Origin: Angiostrongylus vasorum
Lineage: Eukaryota; Nematoda; Chromadorea; Rhabditida; Metastrongylidae
Assembly (NCBI GenBank): GCA_018806985.1
Contig: JADANN010000462.1
Span: 2,781,501-2,845,500, forward strand
Reading direction: 5' to 3'
DNA length: 64,000 nt
Under the pieces are notes generated by a model. The model was given only the letters and a program-made list of their open reading frames with translations. It was not told the origin of the DNA and ran no database searches. Positions within the stretch are counted from its first letter, which is position 1. Every line of letters begins with the position of its first letter. Shown in pieces: positions 34,765 through 63,955 of this stretch. Both the position numbers and the translations under genes were made by a program.

Positions 34765-35450
34765 ACACAACACAAGGTAGGAGACGTTTCGGCAGCATCG
34801 CCTTCTTCAGAGCCTGGAAGGGATACGCAATTTACTACGCCAAACACTTCAGTAACACATGCAGAAAGACAGAAATCTATATGGTAATCACATGGTCAAG
34901 AGCTTCTCGAAAAACCCATCGTTCTTTTTACGTGCCTTCCACAGAGGAAGAACCGCTGATCAGAGTCGCATATGGTTGACGACTCCATCACCCTGCATCA
35001 AAAGTTGATGTGGAGATACGGGGCGAGACCACGTGTGATCTCGGGGCATTCCTCCCCTGCTGTTTATTGTAGGATTTTTTGGCTTTCATCCAAAAACCTC
35101 GAGGAATTTTTGCGCTGGTGTTTAGGCATCCGGTGCGAGGTTAGTTACATTTATATCAAAGTCGTCTTCGCTATGCACATTTTCTCTCTCCGTATCCTCG
35201 CATCGTCTTTTGATGTGCGGTGGTGCACTCATCAACCTTATGCGGCTCTGATCAGCTGTTCTTCCTTAATGGAAGGCACGTAAAAAAAACGGTGGGTTTT
35301 TCGTGAAGCTGGTGACCATGTGGTTACCATATAGATTTCCATCTCTCTGTATGTGTTACTGAAGTGTTAGGCGTAGTAAATTGCGTATCAATATACCCAT
35401 CTAGACTCTGAAGAAAGGGATACTGCCGAGACGTCAGCTATTGTTGTGTT
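34765..35450. mobile_element. Fold-back element with ~215-bp inverted arms
   Basis: Left arm 34765-34980 reads ACACAACACAAGGTAGGAGA, GGCAGCATCGCCTTCTTCAG, CAATTTACTACGCCAAACAC, CTATATGGTAATCACATGGT and CCGCTGATCAGAGTCGCATA. The right arm 35230-35450 is its approximate reverse complement, ending CTGCCGAGACGTCAGCTATT then GTTGTGTTGTGTG. The ~250-bp centre shows no transposase. Confidence 0.8.
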
Positions 35451-35469
35451 GTGTGCGTGTTTTCATATG

Positions 35470-37790
35470 GAACTAATTTTTACGTCATCGAAATAGTCCA
35501 GATGAGAATATACTGTCCATTCTTTGAAACATGCGATATTAGAGTATTCACTGGCGTTGCTGCCGAAGACAACACGAAATTGGACCTGAATGGCTTTTCT
35601 TTAAGTAAAAGACGTCGAGAATCGGACGTTTCTGACTGGAGGGATGTGGACCTATACCGACTTTGACAATTTGCGTCGTATATGCCACAACATTAAGCTA
35701 TGACAAAGACAAGGTCGAAGCATTCTATATAGACTTGGAAAGGTTTTATACAGATTGTTACATACCACTGTACATTATCTGCATGGCCATCACTAGCGAC
35801 TTCGCCGCCAAGATTCGGCCTAGGATAACACCTCAATAACTTCACATCGGACGCTGCAATATGGAAAGAAATAAGGGTGGACGACTTCATGAGCTTTATG
35901 GTGACCAAAACTATCAATGTTAATTCTCAATTCCAGAAGCTCATATTTCAACGTTGTGCGTGGAAGTCCCCAGTGGAGTCTATTATAATAAGATAGACCA
36001 CCTTATACTAAATCCCAACCGATATAGCCGTTATTCAAAAATTTAAAGCAGCTTGGACCATGACAATCGAAGCCTACGTGTTACACAAAAAGGAGGAAAG
36101 CTGGGAAATGCAAGAAGCGAAATGTCAAAACCATTGTTACTAAGGAATTTGTTCACATCACCACTCGACTGCTGGGAGGATACCATTATCGACAATATCC
36201 ATGAAGAATACTCCGGCGCGACTCCAATAACTGATAGTGCTCGAAAAAGTCGAGTTTTAATAATCATCAAAAAGCGACCGATCTGACACTCCAGTTCGAA
36301 GTCGCACGAGTCGTAGTGAATCTGCGAAACATGCTCGAACTTCTAAAAAGAAGCAGAGAAGCGATAAAGGGTCGGACAAAGGAAGCAACAGCGACTGAAG
36401 CAGCAATGTTGAAAACAGCCTCCAGAACTCATAGCGAGACGACCCAGTTACCGTCCATTCCTCCAGGTGTTTAAAAGAAAAATTCATCCACGTCTTCTCC
36501 TCTTGTTTTCAACATTTATGTCCAGTTGCCTCCATATCAGGTCAAGGAGTATGGATTTTTTTATACCAGTACTTCTCCAACCTTTAGTCCGACGTGCTAT
36601 CTGACATGTAGAGAATCGTACAACACCTAACCTTGACACAACTCGAGTCGAATGTCTGAAGAACCAAGCTATCGCCCAGTCCTCACCAACATGCTATTCA
36701 CATATTGTCTGTCAGAACGCAAGGTTCTCAGTCAATGAAGAACAGCAGTGCTGATTCGTTGCACAGGAAGAAAGAGTCATTCGATGTCGGCCATCATCAC
36801 ATACTCTACTTGCCCTCCGTAATCTATAACACAAACTTCATCTGAATGATCCTTAATAGAACAGAATGACAAAACATTGAACGAAAGACAGCCATTTAAA
36901 AGTTGAAGGAAAAGTGGCCGCGAAATCTCATAGTCGGAGTACCTCTACTCAGTATGTAAAATCCCTCCATGAAAGTGGGGTTAGAAAAGAGTTGCCATTT
37001 CGCGAAACGTATTTACAACCACACTAGAGAACGTCATTTGAAGTGGGATATGACGGTATAACACGGAAGTAGAAATCAATGGTTTGCAACTACGCCATCC
37101 TCGCATTGCCGATGGCAGCCTTAATGCACCAACCATTAGCTAGACGGAACGTATGCTGGGCGACATCGACTACACCTTCGGAAGGAGTGACCTTCGACTG
37201 CATCTGAACACGAAGGTTTTCTTAGAAACAACTTATCTGTTTCTGATGCCTTATTACGTTCAACGGGATGAATATCCCCGAATGTACCAGCTGTGTGTTA
37301 GTATCGAGAACGCAGTGAACACGACTAGAAACATGCCACACCATGCCTACTTCTTGACTTTGCGATGCTATCCCACTTAATTTAGAGTCTTATATTATGA
37401 AGGTGAGAGATGAAATCAGAAACTGCAATCTACCTTAACGGTCATACAGCGGAGACGTCACCATGTACGCTAAGATGTCGAAAATCACGCGACCGGCTGC
37501 TTGACGCATCACAGAGAAGTCAGTGGATAACATCGTCTAGTGCTTAGTGCTCGTGACGTGTCACGCACACAAGAGGGAGACCTGCGACCTCATCCATGCT
37601 CAAAATTCCTCACGAAGACCTTAGAAGAAAAACAAGATGCTCATCGAGCTCCTAGAATAAGTAAAACCTACCGAGTTACTCTTGCAATCGATAGTAGAGA
37701 TCGGAGGCTCTACAGGCACTCGTCAAATCCAGTCCGCGATCAATTGCAAAACAAGTTATACAAGTGGTTTGAAAATTTCAGAGAATAGTA
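35470..37790 (+). pseudogene. Near full-length but degenerate RTE-type non-LTR retrotransposon
   Basis: Endonuclease pieces read LTICVVYATTLSYDKDKVEA then FYIDLERFYTD, SDFAAKIRPRITPQ, ISTLCVEVPSGVYYNKIDHL and, after a frameshift, SPLDCWEDTIIDNIHEEYSG. Next come a linker-like block (LKRSREAIKGRTKEATATEA), RT scraps (YLPSVIYNTNFI, MILNRTE) and C-terminal pieces (NTKVFLETTYLFL) ending FLTKTLEEKQDAHRAPRISK. The order and motifs match RTE polyproteins (AYAPTSSY, EVEAFYMDLE, FNAKIGPRRTPEELHIG, SVIYKLFTRVILNRIE). Multiple stops and frameshifts and a shortened RT region show it is dead. Confidence 0.85.
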
Positions 37791-38368
37791 AAAACCTGCG
37801 ATAGTTGTATCTCAAATATAGTTGTATCTCAAATGAACGACAGCTGACAAAGGTTTTGGGGGTTGAAGCTTTACTTTATTAGAACGGAGTAAGTACTTCA
37901 TCGGAAAACTGATTCATTAAGACCAAATCCAACGTTCTCGCAAACTTCTCGCCTTCGGCAATTAGTACGCAGTACTTCATGTGCTTTATCGGAGGCTACT
38001 TCTCATGCAATGTACTTCTAAAAACCAGAATCGAGTCCTGCGGTGTCTGTTTGGTTGACATATACTCTTTTATTGACAAAATTTAAAGCTATAATCACTT
38101 ATGATAGGAGTACCAACTCACATAATATATTAAGGACAACAATAGAAATTTACAAACATAAGCCATACAATAGTGCTATTAGTACGTTGTATGTGTATGT
38201 GTACGTGTGTGTATGAATGTAGAGCTTGTGTGCCTGTGTCATGAGTGTATGTATGTCTTTGTGTGGATGAGTACACGTATGTGTGGTTGTTTGTGTATGT
38301 TCTGCTTATTCATGCATGTATCAATGAATGTATACATAAATATTGTATGGCTTCAATGTCAAATCAGT

Positions 38369-38414
38369 GAGAGAGAGAGAGAGAGAGATGGAGGGGGAGA
38401 GAGAGCGAGAGAGC
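38369..38414. repeat. (GA)n-rich simple repeat
   Basis: GAGAGAGAGA runs with GATGGAGGGGGAGA interruption; preceded at 38185-38300 by an imperfect GT/GTAT-rich tract. Confidence 0.9.
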
Positions 38415-39434
38415 GTTTGTGTGTAGTCACGGTAACTGACCGCTAGCACCAATATGCAATGCCTATAAAATTAGGCTAGCGGCCATTTTCGAGCAGTAGT
38501 ACACAGGACAGCCTACAAACATTTGTCAGCAGAGAGAGGAACGATGTCACATTTGATCCGTACAATATTCGAAAACTGAAAAGTTCAGCGCAAATATGCT
38601 TTGCTTCTGAACTCAGAAGGACTAGGAAACGGACTGAATTATGCTGAGGTTTCTACGCAGTAATAACTATATAAACAGTTCCAAGTCAAAAGAAAAGAGG
38701 GGAGCGTAGCGCGCGAGTAAGTGGATCGAACAGTAAAGGGTAGGAGTGACGTGGCGATAACAGGGCGTAGGAATATGGTCGAGATACGGTAAAGTGGCAC
38801 GTCTAGCATTACATGAAATGTACAAATGTGGGCAAAAATTAACAGTCGACTAGAAATGATGGTGGAAGAGGATGACATAGCACGTCGTTCTAAGTAGTTC
38901 GAGGAGGCAAGACAGACTGACTGGAAAAGAGGGTATAGGGGAAAGGGAACTCACCGGGATAAAAACCGCAAATTCACTTATGGGAAATGGATGGATGGAC
39001 CACCTACGACCGCGGCGATGCAGCAGCAGAGATGCTGATGGTGGAACGGCAAGAGTCAAGGATGCGACGCTGGCACAAAGCGGGAGCGCGGATTAAAACT
39101 CAGCAAATTCTTTTGAACACTTTTCGGTGCCTGAAATGCGTAACGGCTCCTCTTCGTAGTCATCGAAGTTTGATGCGTCACCTGGACCACGACACTTGGG
39201 CAGAAACGGTGCTTCCACCTGCAATGAATCTCTGCAAAAACACCACCAAATTCAACAATGGCAAGTCACAGTTATACAGTACAGAATCACAAACTACCGT
39301 AACTCGCCTACTTGGGATCTCAGTAGCTCTTTTTCGGTCACTCGGACAACAAGACCATATTTCAAGAAATGAGAAAGAAGATCCAGAAACCAAAACGCCT
39401 AAGAACATTAGGCGATGCTTAATGCTTCAAAAAA

Positions 39435-39635
39435 CGTCATGAATTCGACTCCACTATGTATCGCAAAGTAACTGGCGATGGCCCACCGATGCACCAAGTC
39501 CGTGTTTTCATACTGCCGAACAATTCACGCCCCAATTTATCGATCCTAAAGGGATGTAAACCTTGTCTACTCCGGATCGAACCGACATTGCGTGTATGCA
39601 TTGCTTGACGTAGAACCACTGCGTTACATGCGAGC
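39435..39635 (-). repeat. SINE-like family A copy, diverged
   Basis: GAATTCGACTCCACTATG, GGCCCACCGATGCACCAAGT, ATCCTAAAGGGATGTAAACC and GGATCGAACC in reverse. Confidence 0.55.
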
Positions 39636-39684
39636 GTACAACAGTAAATTAGCAGAGAGTAAGGTTTGCCACGCGCTAAGGCTC

Positions 39685-39890
39685 ATGTAGTGCGGCAGCA
39701 AGAGGTGTCTTGCAATGTGGTCTTCGGTTCGATCCTGCGCTTTGGGCTCACTAAAACTTCTATTTCTCCGGAGTCGGTAAATCGATAGCAAAAATGTTTA
39801 TGAAGATAACAGCACCGGTCCGACACATTAGTAGGCCACGGTAAGTCACTGTATCGGCCATATACACATCAACCAGAAGCTGTTGATCAT
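39685..39890 (+). repeat. SINE-like family A copy, diverged
   Basis: AGTGCGGCAGCAAGAGGTGT, TCGGTTCGATCC (intact box B), TCTCCGGAGTCGGTAAATCG, ACACATTAGTAGGCCACGGT and CACTGTATCGGCCATATAC. Confidence 0.6.
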
Positions 39891-39899
39891 GCGATTACA

Positions 39900-40115
39900 A
39901 TATAGATTTTCATCTTTTGTATGTGTTATTGAAGCATTTGGCGTAATAAACTGCATATAAATGCACCATTTCTGGCTCTAAAGAAGACGACACTGCCGAA
40001 ACGTCAGATTTACCGGAATAAAGAATAGTGTAACACCTCGTGTTTGATCGACAATAATATCTTGAATTATTTCATCAAAGCCGAGGTTAACTGAAAGTCG
40101 GTCGTGGGAATTGCA
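39900..40115. repeat. Single right arm of a fold-back element
   Basis: TATAGATTTTCATCTTTTGT, TGAAGCATTTGGCGTAATAA, GACACTGCCGAAACGTCAGA, ACACCTCGTGTTTGATCGAC and GAGGTTAACTGAAAGTCGGT follow the order of the right arms at 35330-35450 and 28040-28195. Confidence 0.65.
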
Positions 40116-40137
40116 TCCAATCATTCCTAACGATGTC

Positions 40138-40205
40138 TGATGAAGTCGAATGCATGGCGCATCCCTCAGGGATTGATCAGACTGACAGCTTTATCCACTA
40201 GCTTC
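40138..40205 (+). repeat. SINE-like family A tail fragment
   Basis: TGAAGTCGAATGCATGGCGC, ATCCCTCAGGGATTGATCAG and AGCTTTATCC: the last ~65 bp of the family only. Confidence 0.7.
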
Positions 40206-40371
40206 ATGGTTAAGCACTCAAAAACATCAAAATTGTTTCAACTGCAAGTCAACAGTAAGGTAATCTATTACAACAACTACCGACCTTTTCTTCTTTCTGT
40301 CACCTTTTTGTTGCTAACCTGGTACATACGCGAACATCACAAGTTTAAATTTACAGAGCCAGAAATAAATA

Positions 40372-40378
<7 letters not shown>

Positions 40379-40458
<80 letters not shown>
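40379..40458. repeat. (TA)n microsatellite, left of repeat D
   Basis: About 40 perfect TA units directly abutting repeat D. Confidence 0.97.
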
Positions 40459-40462
<4 letters not shown>

Positions 40463-40812
40463 CCCAACAGTTTACCGCCTCATCGTGGCTGAGAGGTGTT
40501 CCTGGGTGTCGGCCTGCGATGTACAGCGGGGGGTCCATCCTCTGAAGTGACTCCCAAGCTGAGGAGTCCGGCGTTTCCATGAGGAAGCCTACCTAAGAGT
40601 AAACCAATCCCGCCACCGTGCTGGTATCAAAGTCGCAAGGCGGCAAATCTCCCTCTAATCCACAAGGGCTGCGACTGCCCGTGGTGGTGAAGACATGGGG
40701 CTGACTTTGGCCAGGCTCATGTCCGGATTCCAGGGAACCACAATGGCTTAACCAGTAAATGGTGGTTATGCTGGGGCCCGCACAACCAGTGAGGACGGGC
40801 CGTTCAAAATAT
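40459..40812 (-). repeat. Repeat family D copy between two (TA)n tracts
   Basis: CCTTCCCAACAGTTTACCGC, CTCATCGTGGCTGAGAGGTG, GGAAACGCC in reverse, CAGGGAACCACAATGGCTTA and ACCAGTGAGGACGGGCCGTT. It is about 350 bp long, with dinucleotide repeats on both sides. Confidence 0.85.
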
Positions 40813-40943
<131 letters not shown>

Positions 40944-41570
40944 GTAGGCCATATAGGTGAGAACACATATATAAATATATCAACTATTTATGCTAGTGTT
41001 TGTAGAAAGTCGTCTTTTGAGTTATTAAAAGCCAGTTAACACTTCGATTTAGAGCAAGTATTTCTGCTTTCTGTCATAAAATAAGTAGACTCACGCTTGT
41101 CCAAAGAGTGGTATTTTCGATGCGGAAGTGTCAGTCTCCGAGCAAAATTAAAAGAATAGTAGTCGTTTTGGAACAAGGAATTTAGATCAAAGGCAAAAAT
41201 TTGATAATGAAGTATCTACGTTGGCAACTTTCTTACAAAGATTTAACAACTATCTTTCGCAATTTTACAGACCTTTTGTGTCTTTTAAAGCAGAAATAGT
41301 ACAGATAAGAAACGAGTTACGACGGCTTGTGATTTCTCGCCGTGTTGTCATGACTTGTGAGTAATGTGAGATGAGTAGTAGCTGAGTCGGTTCATGAAAG
41401 CAAATCTACGAATCTGAGCCTAGTGCGAACAGAAATTGAACTTAGAATCATGCAGACTGAGTAAACAACACACGTTTCTAGAAAAAAAAAGGCGACAGCA
41501 CTCAGCAGCATGCAGCGGCTGGCGTCGACGATTTTAAAAACTGATTCGAATTTGGGAGTGGAGAGTAACC

Positions 41571-58276
<16,706 letters not shown>

Positions 58277-58514
58277 CCGCAGAATTAGGAAATATTTTCA
58301 CTTATATTGCAGTTGTAGCCGCAGGAAACAGATATTTTGTCGAATTCCATAGCATTCGAAAGGCAACCAAGTTATACTGTGGAGAAATCCGTGTGGAATT
58401 GATATAGGCGGAGCCATGAGAATGGTGGGTGAAGCTGGCAGCTGAACTCGTGCTGTCACAACGATTAAATTTCCCTTGATGGTTACTGCCATTTCGAACG
58501 ACTGTTAAACGATA

Positions 58515-58775
58515 AAAAGATAAAGCGTTCGGCGTTGATAAGTCTCCGACGGACGCACCATACATCCGACTTCATTAAGCACTGTAGAAGTAATGGAATG
58601 CATACACATTTGCCCTATACAATGAGCCTGCCAATGTATCAAGTTAGCGTTGTACTTCTCGCAGATAAGTCTGGTGCCAGTTTACCAACCACGGAGAGAT
58701 GGAGGCTTGGTGAGCTTGGAAACTAGCGGCTGAATTCGTATGTACTACAGGACATCTGTAACCACTACGATATTC
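58515..58775 (-). repeat. SINE-like family A copy
   Basis: AAGCGTTCGGCGTTGATAAG, CATCCGACTTCATTAAGCAC, CGCAGATAAGTCTGGTGCCA and GGAGGCTTGGTGAGCTTGG in reverse. Confidence 0.75.
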
Positions 58776-61700
58776 GCGTTTCATTACGCGTTATTAAGGA
58801 AACAAAACTTGCTCAGGATCGAGATGGGTAAGTAATCTCCTTAGCTGTGAGCTACTAAGGGATAAGGAGAATGCGCGCTAGCGTTTATGAAGCGGTGAAC
58901 TTTCTCTCGATTAATAACTAGCATTTGTTGATCCCATACATGTTTTCCCATCGACTAACATAAATCATACGCGAACGCTGCGAATTTCCCTTTCATTATT
59001 TAGGGACACAGAGGGAATACGTCGATATGAAAGCCGTCCGCCGAAGGACAAGGCATCAATGGCTGTGGAACTCACTTCCAGATGACGACTTCGATTCTTT
59101 CGAACTCGATCCTTCGTCGGAGGTCTTATTTTTGAGAAATTTCAGCATAATCCTAATTGATCATTCGTTGCCGCACGCACTGTAGGAAAATAGCCTGACG
59201 ATCAAACAAACACACATAAACATGACTAGGTACGAACGACAAACTGCGATGAGGAGGTGTAACGAAAACATAAATAATTGGGAACATAAAGCAATGACGA
59301 TTGACGGAAAAACAACTGAGTGGTTACAGGGTGGTACTTGTTCCCGGGTTACGTAACTTAACGTTGGTGAATAAAAACAACCCGTCTAAAAAAGCAAGAG
59401 AAAGGAATGTAGTAAATACGACACAGACCATACATATTAATCAATAGGCTACTAGCGTATTGATTGATCATAGTTGTAATAATAATTTATGTGTAGAGAA
59501 GATTCAGAAAGAACCACTGAAATACTAAGAGAAGAATGGTTCTAACTGATCACTGAAAGCTAGTGGTGGAAATAATTAATCGGTCACTGACTAATGGTAG
59601 AAATAAGCAAGGGATTACGACAGAAGTGTTGAACAGACGGCGAAGATATGTCAGCCGAGTATAAACGACAACAGCGAGAAAACTAGGCGGCTACAGAAGA
59701 TTTAGATGATTTCGAACTGAGAAACGTGGTGGTGAAAGGAGCTATGAGAACGAACATGAGTTTGAGAAGATGTGAATGAAGTGCGGGACTACACGGATCG
59801 ACTGCCTTGCAGGCATGAGCGGGACGAGAACAGTGAGCGCGTTATGTTCGGCGAGCAGTTATGCTAATGCTTTCTCTCCTAGTCGACACTCCACTCATGC
59901 CGGCCGACGGAGTAGGACTGCTGTGGAGAGCGCCTGCACACAGCGTGATGACGATCCGCAACAACGCACAGTCGGCAAGTCCATCACAGCACTGACGACC
60001 GACGTTTTACAGATCTAAGGGACGTGGATACGAGGAGCCGTAGCGGAAGATGACTAGGTCCACTCACAGACGACGACCAAACTGCAAGAAGTAAGAATTT
60101 CTTGGCAAGAAGTTCGTGTCCGATAATAATGCACAGACGACAGCTCAAAAGTTCGTAACCAGATGCTGGACTGGGTGTGCTGTTATCTACTGCTTCATGA
60201 CGGTAACCACAAAGACATTCACTTAGTAGGAAAGCTCAAGGTGTAAAATATAGCAGTAATAAAGACAAATAGCCTATTGATGAACAGTAATCAATGAGAA
60301 GAATACATGCATTAAACGGGTATGGATTTGGCTGAATAAACCTGCCAAAGGTGATCGCTCGGCATATCAATAGATATTGGCACTGGATTGCGTGTTAAAG
60401 GAGGTGCGGTGTTTGGGGACATGTAGGATTAGTGATTTGATCAATGAGCGCAAACATCGGCACTTCCAGGAGTCAACATCGTCATCATTTCCGTTGCACT
60501 TGTTCACTGTCATGAATCATTCGCTTCTATTTTGGTTCGACTCGAGAAGTGACGCGAAACGACGCCGATCAATATGATCGATATCAATCAATAGTGAAAT
60601 GCATCGAGCGGCGATGCTGTAGCAGACAGTTATCAGTCACGGCGTGACACGCATAATGTGAGACCACCAGGAGCTTACGGCAGAGACGGTTTGGTGATGG
60701 GGTGACAAGGGCGGAGTCGAAGTAAAGTCAGTAGTTCTTTCGTGCTTTGATTCCTCTATTGAGACAAAATAAAGGGTGGATGGAAAAAGTCTGCCAAATT
60801 TCCTGGAGCAATTTTTCGTTAGTGTTTTGAGATACGAAAGATGCGGAGACGTGGGCGGTGTGGTCCATTCAAGCAGCTGACAGCATATCGCATCAGACGC
60901 TGGGAAGTATCTTGCCAAAATAAATGCGAACGTCAATTTAAACCTAGACTTATAGGAAAGGTCAAAGTTGCGACGTATGTGTTTTGGAATGAGAACAGGT
61001 CTGGCACGGAACATACTCAATGAATGTCCCTTCAGGATTTGTCCGATTCTAACCTTACGGAGGAAGGGTGTAGATATCTGAGATGAAAAAAAAGAGACAG
61101 TACAAGAAATGGTGGTAAAAATCACGTTGGAGTGGCGCTCTATTTGCGAACAATAAATGTATAAACTCGTATTCTCTCTTCCAAATGGCTCCCGAATCGA
61201 TCTGCCTTGTCATCGTTTCGGGCCGCACTCAAAAGGCCTACACTCGGTAATCGACTCGGTCGTACTTGGGCGTTCGAAATACTAGGGATGGTCCAAAAAC
61301 GAAAAGGAGCCAAATGTCCAAGTGGTTGTTAACTTGAACGGTACACATGGCGTGATTAAATAACCCCTCAAGATAATAAATAGTCTTTTTATCACTCTAG
61401 ACAGACTTCATAACCAAATATTACAACAACTGTGCTAGTGATACAGTGATATTTCTATGACAATGCAGAAAATCGTGAACAAGTTCGAAGAGAGAAGTCT
61501 GAGCAAATTTTAAAGTGACAACGGACAGTTTGGAAAGTCTCTTCCATAACGATTGTTGAGCTATAAATTCCAAAATGTGTCGTTCGTTCATCGCTGTCAA
61601 TCAGCGGTCTTCAGTTTCGGCACAAGAAATGGATGATGACCTTGTGAGAGTTCTCTGACGCCACCATGACCACGACTAAGATCGGTCAACATTAAATGTA

Positions 61701-62154
61701 ACCTTGACATTCGATCTTTTTTCACCATTCGGAAGCATCTGTTTTGCAAAAAAAGAAAAAAGAAACAAAGTCAGGTTGACGACTTGCACCTAGGGTTAAA
61801 ATCTGGGTCACTGTGCTCCACCTAACGAGATTGCGAATTCTTTCGGATGTGAAGGTTGAAATCGCGCCCCACACAATACGACAATGCGCACTAATTTCAA
61901 CACGCACGTGCCAAATGATAATTAGGACTTTCAATTTTACACAAGAATGTCTCACTTCTTAGCAAAGTTTATTATGCTGAATTAGAATCACTAGAGTACA
62001 AGGGGTCCTTGTTTAGCAATCAATGCTACAAGCGAGGTTTCGCCTAGTTGGACGCGATGATGTTCTCGACTGCATCGTTGATGCATACAGTGACCGAGCT
62101 TGTATTGAAAGCATGAACTTCAAGTAAACGTATAAGATATAAAATGGATAGAGT

Positions 62155-62430
62155 ATGAAGCGTTCGACGTTAACCAATCGCTAAGGGAAGCTCTATGCGT
62201 TCGACTTCATTAGACATCGTCAAAGATGATTGAATGCATACCTGATCTTTAGAATGACTTGAGTGGACCCACCAATGTATTTAATGAGTATTTTATTCTT
62301 CTAAAGAAACCTGTCAGCAACTTGCCAACCGAAGAGGGATGGAAGTCTTGCTGAGTCCAGGGAGCATGATCGAACCAACGACTGATGCCGTATGTGTTGC
62401 AAAGCACCCCTAACTACTGCGCTATAAGCG
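62155..62430 (-). repeat. SINE-like family A copy
   Basis: AGCGTTCGACGTTAACCAAT, GCGTTCGACTTCATTAGACA, CCAACCGAAGAGGGATGGAA and the head GCAAAGCACCCCTAACTACT in reverse; diverged. Confidence 0.7.
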
Positions 62431-63679
62431 CCTTTCTATATTGCAACTACTATTAATATTAAAAAGCTCCGATGTAAAACAATAGCTATACAGAAAAAAC
62501 TAGATGACATTTCACTATAACAATAGGTCAGGATACATATGACAAAGTACACGACGCACATGTTTTCCTCATTCGACGGGCACCACATCACCACCGTCCT
62601 GTAGTTAGTGTCCTGCTGTCCACCCTTGTCAGTAGCACTGCATATAACTTCCTTAACATCTTTGCATACCAATCATCTATAGCCGCCATTATTAATTATA
62701 ATGGGCAGGCACCACCCAAATCTCTGTTTGCTCCCGCCAGCGAGTCGTAGGCAAACCCTGCTCAGTAGGCACCGCCAGCATCAACATTTATAGCACGACA
62801 CCCTTTATTACGTGTGCCACTTTTGCCCAGGATGTGGCAGCGGGTGGCTTGTTGGATGGTTCCGAGTGGATAGGGTAGGGAGTTCACTATCAGTGCTAAA
62901 TAAGTTATAAGTCAGCGGTTATTTCATTACAGATATCCAGCACTCATCGATGTCTCCAGTCTGTTCAAATCTTTTTGTATCTGACCTTCTTTATAGGAAC
63001 TACCTGTTGAAGTTTCGACGTTTTCATTTGCTTGAAAGCAACATCAAAATCATTTCAAATTTCATTGCATCACTAATCTGGCGACAGCGGCATGTATAAA
63101 GGCGAAGCATTAAAAGAAAGAAAAATCAAAGACTCCGGATATTCCGCTTAGTGCTAGTGGAATTTTTGTAAGCCTCACGAGTTCCAAAGATATTTTAATG
63201 GCCGATTGTCGTCATAGGTGTTCCTCCCCTGCGGGAAAGATTTTCTTTCCACTCTTCTATGGCACTGGATATAACTGCAATTTTTCCAGTATAATTTTTG
63301 AATTTTGAAGGGCGAATCTAAGATTTCTGGCTAATTTTTCATACACGCTTAAGCCGCTAACGTTTGGTAAGGGATGAGTGGAAGGTTAGCTGGAATAGCA
63401 ACCATTAGGAAGTGCAGATTTTTTCCGTACAGAAGAAAAACTACCTTATTCTGCCAAGATGAAACACTGATTCTCTAGAGGCCATGGTACATACTTTTTC
63501 ACATCTTTGACTTCTTTCACATCTTTGCGTCAAGGCTGTCTTCAAAAACGGAAGCAAGAGAACTGGAGGTATTTCGCCTATCAGGACAAAGTGGTACTCC
63601 TCAATGTATAATTTATGTTTATCGCTGCTGATTTTGAACTGGAAATTTTAAACCCTTAGATTACATGCTTGAATAGCGA

Positions 63680-63955
63680 TACGTATAGTGCAGTGGTTAG
63701 AGGCGTCCTGCAACACAAATGGGATCGATCCCAGCGCCTTAGGGATCGCCAAGCCCTCCATCTCTCCGGAGTCGGCAAACTAGTACCCGATTTGCCTGGG
63801 AGATAACAGCACTGGCTGGACATCGGTAGGCCACCTTGAGCCATTGTATTGGCCAGATATGCGTTTGAACACCTCTAACAATGCTTAATGAAGTCGAATG
63901 CATGGGGCATCCCTCAGGGATTGATCAACGCCGAAAGCTTTTATTCTTTACCTCT
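63680..63955 (+). repeat. SINE-like family A copy
   Basis: GTATAGTGCAGTGGTTAGAG (box A-like), AATGGGATCGATCCCAGCGC (box B-like), CCATCTCTCCGGAGTCGGCA, GACATCGGTAGGCCACCTTG and TTAATGAAGTCGAATGCATG to ATCAACGCCGAAAGCTTTTA; complete. Confidence 0.85.

Noticed and set aside
34735..34797. Possible terminal exon for the DnaJ gene (NPEVVIEHTFASVQKHNTR)
   Set aside because: Its phase does not fit the 29125 donor and it runs into the fold-back element starting at 34765.
36290..36405. A plus-strand frame reading like an Arg/Ser-rich protein (SKSDRSDTPVRSRTSRSES)
   Set aside because: It is an out-of-frame reading of the dead RTE element; a neighbouring frame gives the RTE linker-like block and upstream stops close the SR-like frame.
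60637..61125. 162-codon minus-strand frame
   Set aside because: The longest otherwise unassigned frame, but without recognisable domain, splice context or sensible composition; kept only as a note in the right-end region.
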